The notes beneath the pieces were generated by a model that did no database searches, was not told where the DNA came from, and saw nothing but the letters and a program-made list of their open reading frames with translations. Shown here piece after piece: positions 8,386 through 19,164 of a DNA stretch of 58,849 nucleotides (position 1 is the first letter of the stretch; the number at the start of each line of letters is the position of its first letter). A program made the translations under genes and the position numbers. The stretch is from Candidatus Zipacnadia bacterium (GTDB lineage Bacteria > Armatimonadota > Zipacnadia > Zipacnadales > UBA5352), in NCBI GenBank assembly GCA_029820045.1, contig JALGVE010000010.1, positions 1-58,849 on the forward strand, read 5' to 3'.

Positions 8386-11106
8386 ATGACAGGAAACGGC
8401 CAGGACATGCCGCGTGCTGAACATCCCCGACCCTACCTCCACCGCGGGCTGCGGTCAGGGATTGACTGGCTCAATCTCAATGGGCCCTGGCGATTCGAGT
8501 TCGACCCCTCCGATGAGGGTCTTGAGGGGGGGTGGTACCGGCCGGGAGAGCAGGAGTTCTCACGTGAGATTGTCGTACCCTTCCCCTGGGAGAGCCACCT
8601 CGCCTGGGGCACCGAGGGGGAGGCCGGCAACGACAACTGGTTCAGCCCGGAGGCCTACCTGGAGCCAGCCACGGTGACGGTTGAGAACTACCGCGAGGCG
8701 CCACGGCACACCGTCGGCTGGTATAAGCGATCCTTCCAGGTCCCGGCGAGTTGGCGAGGCCGCCGCGTCTTCCTGAACTTCGGCGCCGTTGACTGGCACG
8801 TCCAGGCGTGGGTCAACGGCGAGGTGGTGGGCAAGGCTGAGAGCGGCTATGTGCCCGTGAGCTTCGAGGTCACCCAGGCGCTGACCTGGGAGCGGGACGA
8901 GCTAGTGGTGCGCGTGGTTGACCCCGAGGATCACGGCCGCCAGCCGGTCGGCAAGCAGTACAACTGGTACACGCGCACCAGCGGCATCTGGCAGACCGTG
9001 TGGCTGGAGCCGCGAGGGGTCGGGTATATTGCCGAGGCTGTGGCTCGTCCCTCACTGGCCAAGGCCAGCGTCGAGTTGGAGTTCACGGTCATACCGCCCG
9101 AGGGCCGCGCGGACTGCGAGATCGAGGTATTCATCCGCCCCGAGGGCAAGACCGGCGTGGCAGCCACGGCACGCGAGAGCCTGCCAGCTACCGGAGGCAC
9201 GATCTCCCTACGAGTTGACCTGCCCCAGGCCAGGCCTTGGACGCCGGAAGCGCCCAACTTGTACCGCCTTACCGCGACCCTGAGCTGCGAGGGCGAGCGG
9301 GTAGACCAGGTGCACACCCAGTTCGGCCTTCGCGACGTATCTGTGTGTCCGTTGCACGAGGGCGGCCCTAACTACATCTGCCTCAACGGCGAACCGGTCT
9401 ACCTGAGGGGCGCGCTCGATCAGGCCTTCCATCCGCAGGGTGTGTACACGTTCCCGACCGACAAGGCGCTCAAGGCCGACCTGAAGGCCGCCAAGGCCGC
9501 CGGCTTCAACTTCCTGCGCCTGCACATCAAGGCGGAGGATCCCCGGCTGCACTACTGGGCCGACCGCCTCGGCGTGCTGCTCATGTGCGATATGCCCAAC
9601 TTCGGCTACGATGGTTACTCGGACGAGGCGAAGCAGCGCTGGGAGCGCACGACCGAGGCCATCATCCGGCGCGACTTCAATCATCCCAGCATCATCTCCT
9701 GGTGCCTCTTCAACGAGACCTGGGGCCTGGGCGGCAGGGATTACGCCGACAGCCCCGACCGACAGGCTTGGGTCAAGGAGCGATACGAGGCGGCGGAGGC
9801 GCTCGACCCGACACGCCTGATCGAGGACAACTCCGCCTGTCTCCACGATCACGTCGCCACGGACCTCAACAGTTGGCACTTCTACCTCAACGATTACGAG
9901 CAGGCGCGCCAGCACCTCGAGGAGGTGGTGGAGAACACCCACCCCGGCTCGGAGTTCAACTTCGTCGGCGGCAACGTGCAGGCCGACCAGCCGCTGCTGA
10001 ACAGCGAGTACGGCGGCATCTCCGCACGCGCCGGCGACCTCGATGTCTCCTGGTGCTTCCGCTTCCTCACCAACGAGCTACGCAAACACGAGAAGGTCTG
10101 CGGCTACGTGTACACCGAGCTGACCGACATCGAGTGGGAGTGCAACGGTATCCTCAACTATGACCGCACGCCGAAGGACTTCGGCTACGATCCGTCCCTC
10201 CTGCAACACCGTCAGTTCCTCGGGCTGGACTGCCCGCCCGGGCAGACGGTTGAGCCGGGCGCGCCGGTTCGCATTCCGGTCTTCCTGCGGCCCAGCCTGG
10301 AAGCGGCACAGATGCGTGATCGTACTACCTGGACCGCCAGCTTCGTGAACTCGCTGGGGAACCAGCGCACGCTGGTACGCCGCGCGCCGCTGGGGAACGC
10401 GGAGGGCGACACGGCCGACATGGAGCTAACTGCCCCCGATGAGCCGGGGCTGGTGCGCGTGGAGGTGAACCTCCAGGACCGCCAGGGAGGGCTCGCCGCG
10501 ATGAACTTCTGCTACCTGGAGATCCTGGGCGACAGGTCGGCCACGGAGTGGACTGACCACCGCACTCTTGTCCTGCGCAGGCAAGCCGGCGAGGCCAGGG
10601 CCGAGTTCGACGGCGCGGTCGAGATGGGCGAGTTCGAGGGCGGGGTGCACCTCATCGGCGGCGAGGGCAACGGCTGGTTGGAGTACGACTTCGACCTGCC
10701 GGAAGAGCCGCCCTCGGAGAGCATCGAGAGCGTTCGCGTCGTGCTGGAGGCCTCCAGCAAGCGGCCCGGCGCGCCGCAGACGGACGCCGACACTTGGCCC
10801 TCGATCCTACGGGTAAGTCTCAACGGCATCGAGATGGCGAGACGCGTTCTACGCAATCAGCCGGCTGACTCGCGCGGGGCGCTGTCGCACATGCACGGCT
10901 TCCAGGGCCGCTACGGGGAGTTGCTCCGCGTGCAACTGGGCGGCGAGGACCTTGCCCGAGCGCTTGAGGGCGCAGCGACCGTGACGCTCAGGCTGGAATG
11001 TGAGGCGCCGGCGGGCAGAGGTGGCGGACTTGTCGTCTACGGCTCGCGCGCGGGACGCTATCCCTGCGAGGTGCAGCTTCTGCTGAGCGTTGCCCCGCCG
11101 ACGTGA
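8386..11106 (+). CDS. Glycoside hydrolase family 2 (beta-galactosidase/glucuronidase-like)
   Basis: LNGPWRFEFDP, RRVFLNFGAVDWHVQAWVNG, HPSIISWCLFNETWG; no signal peptide. Confidence 0.85.
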   Translation: MTGNGQDMPRAEHPRPYLHRGLRSGIDWLNLNGPWRFEFDPSDEGLEGGWYRPGEQEFSREIVVPFPWESHLAWGTEGEAGNDNWFSPEAYLEPATVTVENYREAPRHTVGWYKRSFQVPASWRGRRVFLNFGAVDWHVQAWVNGEVVGKAESGYVPVSFEVTQALTWERDELVVRVVDPEDHGRQPVGKQYNWYTRTSGIWQTVWLEPRGVGYIAEAVARPSLAKASVELEFTVIPPEGRADCEIEVFIRPEGKTGVAATARESLPATGGTISLRVDLPQARPWTPEAPNLYRLTATLSCEGERVDQVHTQFGLRDVSVCPLHEGGPNYICLNGEPVYLRGALDQAFHPQGVYTFPTDKALKADLKAAKAAGFNFLRLHIKAEDPRLHYWADRLGVLLMCDMPNFGYDGYSDEAKQRWERTTEAIIRRDFNHPSIISWCLFNETWGLGGRDYADSPDRQAWVKERYEAAEALDPTRLIEDNSACLHDHVATDLNSWHFYLNDYEQARQHLEEVVENTHPGSEFNFVGGNVQADQPLLNSEYGGISARAGDLDVSWCFRFLTNELRKHEKVCGYVYTELTDIEWECNGILNYDRTPKDFGYDPSLLQHRQFLGLDCPPGQTVEPGAPVRIPVFLRPSLEAAQMRDRTTWTASFVNSLGNQRTLVRRAPLGNAEGDTADMELTAPDEPGLVRVEVNLQDRQGGLAAMNFCYLEILGDRSATEWTDHRTLVLRRQAGEARAEFDGAVEMGEFEGGVHLIGGEGNGWLEYDFDLPEEPPSESIESVRVVLEASSKRPGAPQTDADTWPSILRVSLNGIEMARRVLRNQPADSRGALSHMHGFQGRYGELLRVQLGGEDLARALEGAATVTLRLECEAPAGRGGGLVVYGSRAGRYPCEVQLLLSVAPPT

Positions 11107-11342
11107 CGGCCCGGTTCCGGGCTGATTCCTCAGATGCTCGCGGGATTGACAGCGGCCCGGCTATTGACGCCATCCCTGTTGCCGTATGCTTGTTGCTCGT
11201 GATGATGCGCAAGATATGTGTGATCCGCAAGAACCTTGTGCGCAGTTCAAGCGTTTGTTACAATGCACCGTGCCTGACTCCGGGCGCAGGCCTGCTTAAC
11301 CAGGGCCTGCTACGATCAACACAAATGAGGAGGCGGACGCAA

Positions 11343-11984
<642 letters not shown>

Positions 11985-12185
11985 GCCACAGCAAACCCGG
12001 AGCAGTCCGAAGCGCGCGGCCCAAAGTCGCGCGCTTCTTCATTTGTGCCGATGGAGGAGGAGGCCGTCCCTGAGGCGAAGCAGCCGCGCGAGTTCGCATG
12101 ACAGCTTCGTTCGGAGGCGCGGGACCTGTGCGCCGTAGCCTTGGCGAAGGTGCATCGTATCCCGCGCACTGGGAGGTAAGCAGCA

Positions 12186-13163
12186 ATGTCGGAGGTAAGG
12201 ATAGGTTTCGTCGGAGCAGGCGGGAACGCACGCGGTCACATGAGCCGCCTGGCCGAGCTTGAAGATGCAACTATCGTCGCGATCTCTGACCTGGTGGAGG
12301 AGAAGGCGAAGGAGGCCGCCGGCGAGTATGGTGCTACGCCTTACACTGACTACCATGCGATGCTCGACAGCGAAGAGCTGGACGCGCTTTACGTGAGCGT
12401 CCCGCCCTTCGCTCACACGGACGCGGAGGTCCTCGCCGCCCAGGCGGGCCTGAACCTCTTCGTCGAGAAGCCGGTAGTGCTGGACATGGACAAAGGCTTG
12501 GAGAATCTGGAGGCCATCAAGCAGGCGGGCGTGCTCTCCTGCGTCGGCTATCAACTGCGTCTGATGGACACGACGCAACGGCTGAAGGCCTACCTGGCGG
12601 ACAAGACGGTAGCGATGATCTCCTCGCATCGCTGGGGCGGCCTGCCCGGCACCCCCTGGTGGCGCGTCATGGAGCAGTCCGGCGGTCAACTCGTCGAGCA
12701 GACCACCCACCAGGTGGACCTCATGCGATACGTCACCGGCGATGAGATCGTCGAGGTCTACGCCAAGTACGCGACGCGCACTCTGGGAGACCTGGAGAAC
12801 TTCACCATCCCCGACAGCCAGGCGGTGATCTTTGAGTTCGCCAGCGGTATCCTGGCAACGCTTTCGACCAGCCCGATGATGACCCAGGGCGGCGGCAAGA
12901 GCGACGTTGTCTTCCTGCTGCGCGACCAGATCATCGGCTGGTCCACGACCGGGCTTAGCGTCACTCCCGGCGGTGATCCCGACCTTGAGGCCGAGCCGAA
13001 GGAGACGCCTAACATTGACCAGGTGTTCGTGAAGGCGATCCTCACGGGCGATCAGTCGCTGATTCCGGTCTCTTACGAGGACGGCCTGCGCACTTGCGAC
13101 GCCACGCTGGCGGCCAACGAGTCGGCGGCCACCGGCAAGCCGGTCAAGCCAAAGCTGAGCTAG
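12186..13163 (+). CDS. Gfo/Idh/MocA-family oxidoreductase
   Basis: N-terminal RIGFVGAGGNARGHMSRL Rossmann motif; VEKPVVLDM. Confidence 0.85.
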   Translation: MSEVRIGFVGAGGNARGHMSRLAELEDATIVAISDLVEEKAKEAAGEYGATPYTDYHAMLDSEELDALYVSVPPFAHTDAEVLAAQAGLNLFVEKPVVLDMDKGLENLEAIKQAGVLSCVGYQLRLMDTTQRLKAYLADKTVAMISSHRWGGLPGTPWWRVMEQSGGQLVEQTTHQVDLMRYVTGDEIVEVYAKYATRTLGDLENFTIPDSQAVIFEFASGILATLSTSPMMTQGGGKSDVVFLLRDQIIGWSTTGLSVTPGGDPDLEAEPKETPNIDQVFVKAILTGDQSLIPVSYEDGLRTCDATLAANESAATGKPVKPKLS

Positions 13164-13190
13164 CCACGCACCATGGGGCGCGAACTGAAG

Positions 13191-13219
13191 GTGGGCAGCG
13201 CAGATCGCGCGCTGCCCAC
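13191..13219. repeat. Hairpin GTGGGCAGCGC/GCGCTGCCCAC (11-bp stem, 7-nt loop)
   Basis: Perfect inverted repeat 27 nt after a stop codon; shares GGGCAGCGC/GCGCTGCCC with the outer stem of the element at 51207-51400. Confidence 0.7.
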
Positions 13220-13276
13220 AATGCTGTACCGCGATGGTCGAACGGCCCGGGCCGCCAACGACAGCCTCACCCCCGG

Positions 13277-13311
13277 CCCCTCTCCCTCACAAGGGCACTT
13301 CGGGAGAGGGG
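13277..13311. repeat. Imperfect dispersed-type inverted repeat CCCCTCTCCC/GGGAGAGGGG
   Basis: 10-bp stem within CTCACCCCCGGCCCCTCTCCC...GGGAGAGGGGTGA. Confidence 0.6.
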
Positions 13312-13597
13312 TGAACGACCGCGAACCCAGCGACCTCTTCCCTAGCCGAGGGCTTGCCCTCGGCGCGGCCTGCCACCCGTAGTCTCGCAGAGCGGGACAA
13401 AGGGTGAAGCGCATCCGCCTTCGCCCCGCCCGCTGGGTAGGCTTCAGGCTGCGCTATGCGCGTCGGCCTCGCACAGAGATACAGAGTGGCTGCCTCGGTC
13501 GGTCGCGGCCAGGAAGGAGCACGGCCGCCCTTCGCCGAACTCCCCAGGGGGTACGACAGGTAAGACGCCGGTTCGCCAGAGACTGGAGCACGATGAG

Positions 13598-15604
13598 ATG
13601 AGCAAGGCGCAAAGCATGATCCTGGGAACCCTCATACTGGTAGGGCTGCTGGCGGCAACCTATGTCGCACTAGGCCGCATGGTGGTGGAGAACACGAACC
13701 GGACGGTCGGCCTGGCGGTTGACTACGCAGAGGTGGAGAGGCTGGCCGCGGCGACGGCCACGGCGCCGGTCAGCGTGCTCCAGCGTCTTCAGGAGGCAGG
13801 CGCAACTCACCTGGCGGTCAGCGAGGATGACCTGCAGACCTTGCTCGGCCGGGGGCAGGTCGCGATGTTTGCCAAGGGCAACACCGTCGAGATCTGGTTC
13901 GCCTCGGCCAAGCGGCTGCACCAGGCAGCCGAGGCCCTCAGCAACAAGTTGCCCGGCGAGTACGCCGAGCGGGAGACGGAGGACGGCGACAGAGTGCTGG
14001 AGGCGCCGTTTGCCGCAACCTCCGTGCCGAATGTGGGTGTCGGCTATCCGCCCGAGGCGCTTGAGGCCGCTCGCAAGCTCGGACTTCACGTGGTCGCCCG
14101 ACCGCACTGGCAGGGCGTTCGCACCCCGAGAGCAGTTACCGCCACCATCGAGCAGGCGGCCGAAGCTGGCGCGCAAATCGTCGTTTTCACGGGCGATCAA
14201 GTGATCGGCCATCCTAACCTGATCGAGACCACCGCCCAGGCCCTCATGCAGAAGAAAGTAGCCTTCGGATTGATCGAGCTAGCGCCGCAGAAAGGCGCCG
14301 CGAAGCTCGCGGCCAAGCTCCACTACCGAGTCGTGCGCGTGCATAGCGTTACTGAGCCGGAGATGCACACCATCTTGCCCCAGCGCGCCGTTGAGCGTTT
14401 CGTGCGGGCCGCAAGGGAACGCGAGGTGCGGCTGCTTTACCTGAGGCTCCTGCCGGGCGCCGAGGACCAGCCGGCCAAGGCTAACGCGACCTATGTGACC
14501 GCCATCAGGGAGGGCCTCAAGGACCACGGGCTGCAGACCGGGGCGCCGCGACCGTTGGCGGACTTCGGAACGCCCCCCTGGCTCCTGGCGTTGGTCTTGT
14601 TAGGCGCATGGGGCGGCGCGCTGTGGCTCATGCAGGCCCTCTTCGGGCTACCGCCGGAGTATTTCTGGGTGCTCACGTTGCTGGCGGTTGTCGGCGGATC
14701 GGCCGGGGCCTACGTGGCCGACGACCTGGCCCGCTCGTTGGGCGCCCTGACAGCGGCCACCGTCTTCCCGCTCCTAGCCGTGCTGTACGCGGCGCAGAGC
14801 ACCACCCCCACCTCCAACTGGCGACCTCGCCTGCTCCACGCCCTGGGCCCGCTGCTAGGCGGGTTCCTCAAGGTGTCGGTCATCACCGCCTTCGGCGGGC
14901 TGCTGGTGGTGGGTGCGCTGGGGGACTCAAGCTACCTGGTGAAAGTCGCGCAGTTCCGCGGGGTGAAGCTGGCTCAGGTCATTCCTCTCGCGGTTGTGGC
15001 ACTGGTCTGGCTGGCGCGCTCCACCGGGGCCTACCGCAACGCAACCCCGGAGGAGGGACCTGACCTCCTGGACCGGCGTAGCGGCATCACACGGCCTGAG
15101 TGGCCGGCGCTCTGGCCCGGTCTGCGCGAGGCCTTCAGTGAGTTCGTCGCCTACTGGCACGTGGCCGCCGCCGTGGTGGGGCTGGCGCTTCTAGGGCTGC
15201 TCATCGTGCGTTCGGGCAACGAAGCGGCCGGTGCTATTCTCCCCGGCGAGCTTCAGTTCCGGGCCTTGCTGGACAAGCTCCTCGTGGTGCGGCCGCGCAC
15301 CAAGGAGGTCTTCCTCGGGCACCCGGTTATGATACTCACTCTGCTGCTCGCGCTGCGGGGCGCGCGTCGGGGCCTGTGGGTCGGGTTCGCGCTTGGCACC
15401 ATCGGACAGATCTCGATTCTCAACTCATGCTGCCATCTGCACACACCGCTGCTGCTGACACTGGTCCGCATCTTCAACGGTCTCTGGTTGGGCGCGCTTG
15501 CCGGGATCGTTCTGTGCACCATCTGGGACCTGCTGAAGCTCCCGCCGCGGCCGGACCGAGCCGCCGAGCCAGCGATGCCGCCCGATGATGAGGACCAGGG
15601 ATGA
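13598..15604 (+). CDS. DUF5693-like multi-TM protein
   Basis: 668 aa with periplasmic domain and multiple TM helices, overlapping csaB by 4 nt; this arrangement is familiar for DUF5693-CsaB pairs. Confidence 0.65.
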   Translation: MSKAQSMILGTLILVGLLAATYVALGRMVVENTNRTVGLAVDYAEVERLAAATATAPVSVLQRLQEAGATHLAVSEDDLQTLLGRGQVAMFAKGNTVEIWFASAKRLHQAAEALSNKLPGEYAERETEDGDRVLEAPFAATSVPNVGVGYPPEALEAARKLGLHVVARPHWQGVRTPRAVTATIEQAAEAGAQIVVFTGDQVIGHPNLIETTAQALMQKKVAFGLIELAPQKGAAKLAAKLHYRVVRVHSVTEPEMHTILPQRAVERFVRAAREREVRLLYLRLLPGAEDQPAKANATYVTAIREGLKDHGLQTGAPRPLADFGTPPWLLALVLLGAWGGALWLMQALFGLPPEYFWVLTLLAVVGGSAGAYVADDLARSLGALTAATVFPLLAVLYAAQSTTPTSNWRPRLLHALGPLLGGFLKVSVITAFGGLLVVGALGDSSYLVKVAQFRGVKLAQVIPLAVVALVWLARSTGAYRNATPEEGPDLLDRRSGITRPEWPALWPGLREAFSEFVAYWHVAAAVVGLALLGLLIVRSGNEAAGAILPGELQFRALLDKLLVVRPRTKEVFLGHPVMILTLLLALRGARRGLWVGFALGTIGQISILNSCCHLHTPLLLTLVRIFNGLWLGALAGIVLCTIWDLLKLPPRPDRAAEPAMPPDDEDQG

Positions 15605-16683
15605 CAATAGCCCTCTCAGGATACTACGGGTTTGGCAACGCCGGCGACGAGGCTATCCTGGCGGCCACCCTCGCCGGCCTGCGACGGCGCTTGCCCGAAG
15701 CTCAATTCGTGGTCCTCTCCGGCAACCCGCCAGCCACTGAAGCAGAGCATCAGGTGGAGGCATACCCCCGCTGGCGGCCGGCCAGCATCTGGCGCACTGT
15801 GCGCAAGGCCGACTTGCTTGTCTCAGGCGGCGGCGGCCTGCTGCAGAACAGCACCAGCGCACGCTCACTGATGTACTACCTCACGGTGCTGAAGGCCGCC
15901 TGGTTCGCGCGCACGCCCTACGTCATTTTCGCCCAAGGAGTAGGGCCGCTGCGAGGTTGGCTCGCGCGCTGGGGCACGGCGTTCTGGGCCCGGCGCGCGG
16001 TCGCCATCACCGTGCGCGATGAGGCGTCCGTGCAGTTGCTGCAAGAGATCGGCATTCCCGTCGAGCGCATTGAGCTAACGGCTGACCCGGCTCTGACGCT
16101 CCAGCCGCCGCCACCGGAACAGGTCCAGGAGGTGCTCGGCAGCGCCGGTATCACAGAGGACCGGCCGCTGCTCGGCCTGGCGGTCAGGCAGTGGAAGGAC
16201 CAGCAGATGGCGGTTGAGGGCATGGCGGAAGCCGCCCGGCGCGCTGTGGATGAGCTGGATGTGCAACCCATCGCGCTGCCCTTTCAGCCGGCACAAGACC
16301 TCGAGGTCTGCCGCTCGCTCGCTGCGATGATCCCGGGCTGCGTGGTGCTCGACGCGCCCCTGCGGCCGGCGGAACTGATGGCAGTCGTTGGCCGCCTGGA
16401 CATGCTCCTGGCAATGCGGCTGCACGCCCTCATCTTCGCAGCAGCGCAGGCCGTGCCGGCCGTAGGCCTCGTCTATGACCCAAAGATCAGAGCATTCTGC
16501 GAGCAGGCAGGACAACCGTCGGTGGAGGCCGCCGCGCCCGCTGACCTCAGCGACGTCCTCCAGCAGGCGTGGTCCTCCCAGGCTGAGAGCACGCAGGACC
16601 GAGGCCGGCGCGCAGAGCAGCTACGAGCGCGCGCGGAGCGCAACTTCGAGGTCGTGGCGGAACTTGCCCGGGCGCTGAGGTAG
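15601..16683 (+). CDS. csaB: CsaB-like polysaccharide pyruvyl transferase
   Basis: [67 protein letters not shown]. Confidence 0.85.
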   Translation: MTIALSGYYGFGNAGDEAILAATLAGLRRRLPEAQFVVLSGNPPATEAEHQVEAYPRWRPASIWRTVRKADLLVSGGGGLLQNSTSARSLMYYLTVLKAAWFARTPYVIFAQGVGPLRGWLARWGTAFWARRAVAITVRDEASVQLLQEIGIPVERIELTADPALTLQPPPPEQVQEVLGSAGITEDRPLLGLAVRQWKDQQMAVEGMAEAARRAVDELDVQPIALPFQPAQDLEVCRSLAAMIPGCVVLDAPLRPAELMAVVGRLDMLLAMRLHALIFAAAQAVPAVGLVYDPKIRAFCEQAGQPSVEAAAPADLSDVLQQAWSSQAESTQDRGRRAEQLRARAERNFEVVAELARALR

Positions 16684-16699
16684 CGGCCGCCAACAGGCC

Positions 16700-16860
16700 C
16701 GGGCAGCACGGGGGCGGGCTTCCAGCCCGCCCCCAACGGCAAGCGCCGCCGGCGCCCTGCGAATGCAGGGCGCTGCCGGACTTCGTCCGGCCCGCAAGCC
16801 CCCAGGCTTGCGGCGGCGCTTGCCGTGCGATCCCGCTTACGCGGGATCGCGTGCTGCCCG
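16700..16860. repeat. Nested multi-branched palindromic element, copy 1
   Basis: Outer 11-bp stem 16700-16710/16850-16860; arm A 16711-16733; 15-bp stem B 16736-16750/16812-16826 enclosing hairpins 16752-16773, 16775-16791, 16792-16813; arm F 16827-16850. Almost every base is paired. Confidence 0.85.
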
Positions 16861-17103
16861 CAAGTTAGCGAAATAAGCAATACGGAGCTGGCGACGACGC
16901 AAGTAGACACCGCACGGGAGATGCGGGGTCTTCTCGGCCGGTGATTTGCCCAGTGGGCCTGCGGATAGGGAGGGGGAGCCGGCCGGCGCCCGGGATGGTA
17001 TCCCGCGCCTCCGAACGGTATTGTCGAGCGCAACCTAGTATTCGCTTGCGTAGCAAAGCGTCAGGTCGCACAAGGACGTCCGTATGATGGAGCGGCCGCC
17101 TGA

Positions 17104-17257
17104 GCGCGTCTGTCGCGCGCGCAGACGCCGCGTCTGCGCGAGACGCGCGAAGCCGGCCCGCCGTATGCGCTAAGGGCCGAGTTCGGCCCTTCGGGCCTCA
17201 CGCGGCCCTCCCAACGACTCGGACCGGTCCCGCTCAGCGGGCGGGACGATGTCCCGC
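17104..17257. repeat. Cluster of GC-rich hairpins
   Basis: Nested GCGCGTCT[...CGCGCAGACG-CCG-CGTCTGCGCG]AGACGCGC (17104-17148), GGGCCGA-GT-TCGGCCC (17174-17189), CCCGC-TCA-GCGGG (17229-17241), GCGGGAC-GAT-GTCCCGC (17241-17257). Confidence 0.6.
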
Positions 17258-17276
17258 GGAACTACGCGAGTAGGCA

Positions 17277-17480
17277 CTAGTGTCCGGCCTGTGCGCGAAC
17301 CGCTGCGGAAGGCGAACTGCGGACGGCCCCGAGCCTCTTGGCCAGCACTGTAGCTGCGAGCACTTGCGCCGGGATGATGACGACTGAGAACACTTCGTGG
17401 GCGGCGCGCACTAAGGCTAACAGCGCCCCCACGCCGAAGTAGAGGGCGCAGAAGGCGATGACATCGAGCGCGTTACGCAT
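17277..17480 (-). CDS. Small membrane protein
   Basis: MRNALDVIAFCALYFGVGALLALVRAAHEVFSVVIIPAQVLAATVLAKRL; RBS-like AGGAGG upstream; two hydrophobic segments. Confidence 0.5.
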   Translation of the reverse strand: MRNALDVIAFCALYFGVGALLALVRAAHEVFSVVIIPAQVLAATVLAKRLGAVRSSPSAAVRAQAGH

Positions 17481-17782
17481 CGTCGGCCTCCTATCTCTGC
17501 CGACAGCGTTTGAGCACCGAACGCGCCCGGAAGCACGACGAGCGGCGGAGGTCGCCCCCGGACAGGGGGAGGCTACGCGACCTCGGTGAAGTCGGACGGG
17601 CCACGGCATCCGCGCCTCGAGCCCTCCTGGGAGGTTGTCTCCCCGCGTTTTGCCTGGTAGAGTTACCCAGGCAGCCCGGGCCGTAAACGGAGCGCGAGCA
17701 ACAGAATCGTAACGATGCAACGGCCCGCCACGGGCGAAGGGCGCCGCCTGTTGCGAGATCACACATGGAGGTACTGAAAGCC

Positions 17783-19063
17783 ATGAGCAGCAAGCCGGTA
17801 ACTGCGGTCATCATCGGATGCGGACATCGCGGCGTGGGCTACGGGCGCTACTCCCTGACGCACCCGGAGGACCTCAAGGTCCTCGCCGTGGCTGATCCCG
17901 ACCCCATCAGGCGCGAGCGCGCGGCTGAGCAGTTTGACATCCCGCCGGAGCGTCGCTACGAAACGGGACAGGAGTTGGCGGAGGAGCCGCGCCTCGCCGA
18001 CGCGGCCATCAATGGCACCATGGACCGCGACCATGTCCCCACCACGCTCCCGCTTCTCGACGCAGGCTACGACGTGCTCCTGGAAAAGCCCATCTGCTCC
18101 ACCAGGGAAGAGCTGTTGGGGCTGCTCCGGGCGGTGCAGAGGACCGGCCGGAAGCTCATGATCGGCCATGTCCTGCGCCACGCCCCGTTCTACGTGGCAA
18201 TCAAACAGCGCCTGATGGACGGCGAGGTCGGCGAGATCATGACAATGCACACGGCGGAGAACGTTAGCTACCACCACGTCGCGGCCGCCTTCATCAGGGG
18301 CAGGTGGAACCGCAGGGATACCTCCAACCCGATGCTGCTGGCCAAGTGCTGCCATGACCTCGACCTGATAGCTTGGTTCAAGAGCGGCATTCGCCCCGTG
18401 CGCGTCGCCAGCATGGGCAGCCGCATGTTCTTCCGCGAGGAGATGGCGCCTCCCGGCTCGGGAACGCGCTGCCTGGTGGACTGCGAGATTGAGGACACCT
18501 GCCCGTACTCGGCTCGCAAGAACTATCTGGAGCAGAAGCGCTGGGGCGCATACTGCTGGGAGGCCATCGAGGATATCGCCGAGCCGACCGAGGAGGACAA
18601 GCGCGAGTCGCTACGCACCGACAACCCTCATGGCAGGTGCGTCTGGCGCTGCGACAATGACGTGGTGGACCACCAGTCGGTCATCACCGAGTTCGAGGAC
18701 GGGGCGCTTGCCACGCATGACCTGATAACCGGCACGGCCCGGCCGGGGCGGTCAATTCACATCGCCGGCACCGCCGGCGAGATCGAGGGGTTCATGGAGC
18801 ACGGGAAGTTCGTCGTGCGGCATCCGGACGCGCGCGTCGGGCACGAGTACTCCGAGGAGGAGACGGATCTGACCGTGTCTGCTGATATGCACGGCGGCGG
18901 GGACATGCGGCTGGTGGAGGACTTCATTCACGTGGTCCGCGGTGAGGCGCCTTCCATCTCGACCACGGACATTGCGGACTCCGTCTACGGACACCTCATC
19001 GCCTTCGCCGCCGACGATGCGATGCTGCACAGGCGCGTGGTCGAGATCGAGGAACTCGGGTAG
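17783..19063 (+). CDS. Gfo/Idh/MocA-family oxidoreductase
   Basis: VTAVIIGCGHRGVGYGRYS; LLEKPICST; MIGHVLRHAPFY. Confidence 0.85.
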   Translation: MSSKPVTAVIIGCGHRGVGYGRYSLTHPEDLKVLAVADPDPIRRERAAEQFDIPPERRYETGQELAEEPRLADAAINGTMDRDHVPTTLPLLDAGYDVLLEKPICSTREELLGLLRAVQRTGRKLMIGHVLRHAPFYVAIKQRLMDGEVGEIMTMHTAENVSYHHVAAAFIRGRWNRRDTSNPMLLAKCCHDLDLIAWFKSGIRPVRVASMGSRMFFREEMAPPGSGTRCLVDCEIEDTCPYSARKNYLEQKRWGAYCWEAIEDIAEPTEEDKRESLRTDNPHGRCVWRCDNDVVDHQSVITEFEDGALATHDLITGTARPGRSIHIAGTAGEIEGFMEHGKFVVRHPDARVGHEYSEEETDLTVSADMHGGGDMRLVEDFIHVVRGEAPSISTTDIADSVYGHLIAFAADDAMLHRRVVEIEELG

Positions 19064-19164
19064 CGCCAGCCGCCGAACCCACAAGGGAACCCAGCCGCGG
19101 CCTGTGATGTCCATATACTGTAGAACGGGCGCGCGTGGCTGCAGGACTGCGATGCCGAGGAGCG

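Noticed and set aside
16700-16860. Simple Rho-independent terminator
   Set aside because: No U-tract and a complex nested branching structure, although a role in 3' end processing remains possible.
17481-17762. N-terminal part of the 161 aa ORF 17277-17762
   Set aside because: Arg/Pro-rich, no domain; a good internal start with RBS exists at 17480.
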